Source: Branchiostoma floridae (taxonomy: Eukaryota > Chordata > Leptocardii > Amphioxiformes > Branchiostomatidae). From it: a stretch of DNA of 64,000 nt. This document shows, one piece after another, positions 62,307-64,000 of this stretch (the first letter of the stretch is position 1; the number at the start of each line of letters is the position of its first letter). The stretch spans positions 14,461,933 to 14,525,932 of the forward strand of contig NC_049986.1 in assembly GCF_000003815.2 (NCBI RefSeq), written 5' to 3'. The notes beneath the pieces are model-generated. The model did no database searches. It saw only the letters and a program-made list of their open reading frames with translations, and was not told the origin of the DNA. The position numbers and the translations under genes are program-made.

Positions 62307-64000
62307 CCCTGTTTGGAAAATAATATTACATTTGCAATGTCTGAGGATGAGGTCATGATCAGCATCACAAGAACAATTAGGACAACATTTCTATTATTTT
62401 AAGTACCTCTCCAAAACATCTTCATTGTTGTTCTGCCTGACAAGACATATACCTTGTCCTCAAACAGAACCAAGCAATCCATATTTCAAAAAACAGACAT
62501 ATCTCATTATAATCTGTGATGCCTTTTATTGATTTCTGTGAGGAATTAAGGATGCAGTGATCCTGGTGTTAAAGAGAGCAATGGTAGGGTTGTGATATAA
62601 TGTATTGTGATAGAAATGTTGCCCAGAATCGATACCCGTTACCATGGTTGTCCCATTAATTAAATATGTCTGATTAAGGTGGCAGGTCGTTCCAGCTCGA
62701 ATGTCAATCGTCCCGCAGTCACGCGATGGGGAGGGGTGACCTACATTGACTAAGTTGTGCGGAGCATTTAGTACATCTCTGCTGCCTCGTGCTATGGCAG
62801 ATCTGTGTTGTGATTTTTCATAGGCTTTGACACTGAGGAGAATACATAAAGCACGGCCAGGAAACTGCCTTATAGTTTAACACAACAGTTGTGTGGGCAG
62901 AGTCAATATGTAACGCACGAGAGGTGTAATATAAATGAGTGGTTTGAGGTATCATTAAAGTATGCACTTTTCTAATTGGTCATATTACATGTGAGTTTTC
63001 TATTTTATGTTTCAGACCCACTGATTCATCTGATTGTATGTTTGTAATTGGGGTGTGTACTTTTTGGTCATGTAAGGAGACACACTAGAGAGACCAGATG
63101 CTCTCTTGTGTAGAAGCTTGCTGGGTTCTTTAACATAGTACCTGTTACAATGTCACACAATAAAGATCTTCATGTATGCTGTGACCACCACCTCATCATT
63201 AGCGGCTGTGCTGAACTGAATAACATTTTACAATACAGTATGATGGCGAGTGGCGCTGAGGTGGCCATTTACTTTTTATGTACAGGATGAATGGCCAACT
63301 CTCTTCCAACAGCCATCCCAATGGCTAACTCCCGTCCAACTACATTTAACGTTAGCGTGCAAATCAGCGCTCAGAGTCAGACAGTCAGGCTCCTACTGGT
63401 TTCATTTCCCTTCTCCAATCAATAACTAATTTTCTCAAAATCTGTGACAGCCAACGTCTCATGTTCTGAATATGATGACAAATTCAAACTAATGTGACCA
63501 TAACAACCGTGCAGAGACTCAATGTCAATGTCTAAACTGTGATAAAACCCTTCCCACTGTGCAGGTATTCTAATATACACCAGGTATGCTGAGAACTGCT
63601 AGGCAATGCCATACTTCTTTCTACATTGTAAGTGGAGTGCTTATTGTGTGTAGTGATTGCACTGTTTAAACTCAACAAGCTTATGGGCGTGAATTCCAAA
63701 CCAAATTGCGTTTTTATGATTTAGAAAAAATCCAGACACTGGCACGAGAAGTAACATTAATCCTTTAAGGGGAACATTAAGCAGCTGGTCCCTTGTTCAA
63801 GGACAGGCCCACATTCAGTGAACCAACCAAATGTTGTATTCATGTATAAAACAAGAAATCTTTTTTAAAAAGCTGTGCCTTGCCGCGTATTTTATGTTAT
63901 TTTGGTAAGTTAGACAAGATTCTACGCTTAAAAAATCCCGAGTTCCACATGTCGCCCCCCTCCCACCCAAGTTCCTACATGCGGAAAGCTTGGTCCTGAG
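62307..64000. other. Right-hand end, nothing firmly recognised
   Basis: No supported exon. Slightly CpG-richer spots at 62690-62745 and a short ATGGCGAGTGGCGC at 63244 were examined; neither is followed by a usable frame with splice sites. Confidence 0.5.

Overview
The window reads as animal nuclear DNA, most likely from a cephalochordate (amphioxus, Branchiostoma). Two multi-exon genes have clear vertebrate orthologues. One of them looks like a single pre-duplication member of the vertebrate RABGAP1/RABGAP1L pair. Introns are AT-rich with canonical GT-AG borders, and the rest is packed with short inverted-repeat transposons (MITEs), SINE-like pieces and minisatellites. The species assignment is inference; no search was run.

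Region 1 (1-5094, + strand): the 3' six coding exons of an LRRIQ3 orthologue (leucine-rich repeats, an IQ motif, then a long basic coiled-coil tail). Its start lies left of the window. Region 2 (5095-8990): a gene-free spacer of about 3.9 kb holding both 3' UTRs; the two genes converge tail to tail. Region 3 (8991-18273, - strand): twelve 3' coding exons of a RABGAP1/RABGAP1L orthologue. They cover the catalytic core of the Rab-GAP TBC domain, with both the arginine and glutamine fingers visible, then the C-terminal coiled coil and the conserved tail. Nearly all exons are phase 0. The first half of the TBC domain and the PTB region are not in the window.

Region 4 (18274-64000): no protein-coding exon could be supported in about 45.7 kb, apart from one weak candidate at 48053. 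It is probably one very long intron of the Rab-GAP gene, and it contains a 100-N assembly gap at 21740-21839. It is rich in repeats: several MITE families (two cases of one nested in another, each with a related uninterrupted copy in the window), an LTR-like sequence with a tRNA-like core, a tRNA-derived SINE, a LINE reverse-transcriptase tail, minisatellites with 31- and 41-bp units, and several tandem duplications of 100 to 860 bp.

The most interesting observations are in the Rab-GAP gene. Its arginine-finger exon has been partly duplicated upstream by 135 bp in perfect frame, so use of the distal splice acceptor would add 45 residues and a second finger motif. Its penultimate coding exon has been serially duplicated three or more times into the next intron, with copies that decay progressively; two still have intact 23-codon phase-0 cassettes with a donor. 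A CpG-rich, YY1- and CRE-bearing segment inside an intron (15105-15610) looks like an internal promoter for a short isoform or an antisense transcript. No wholly new genetic system was found.
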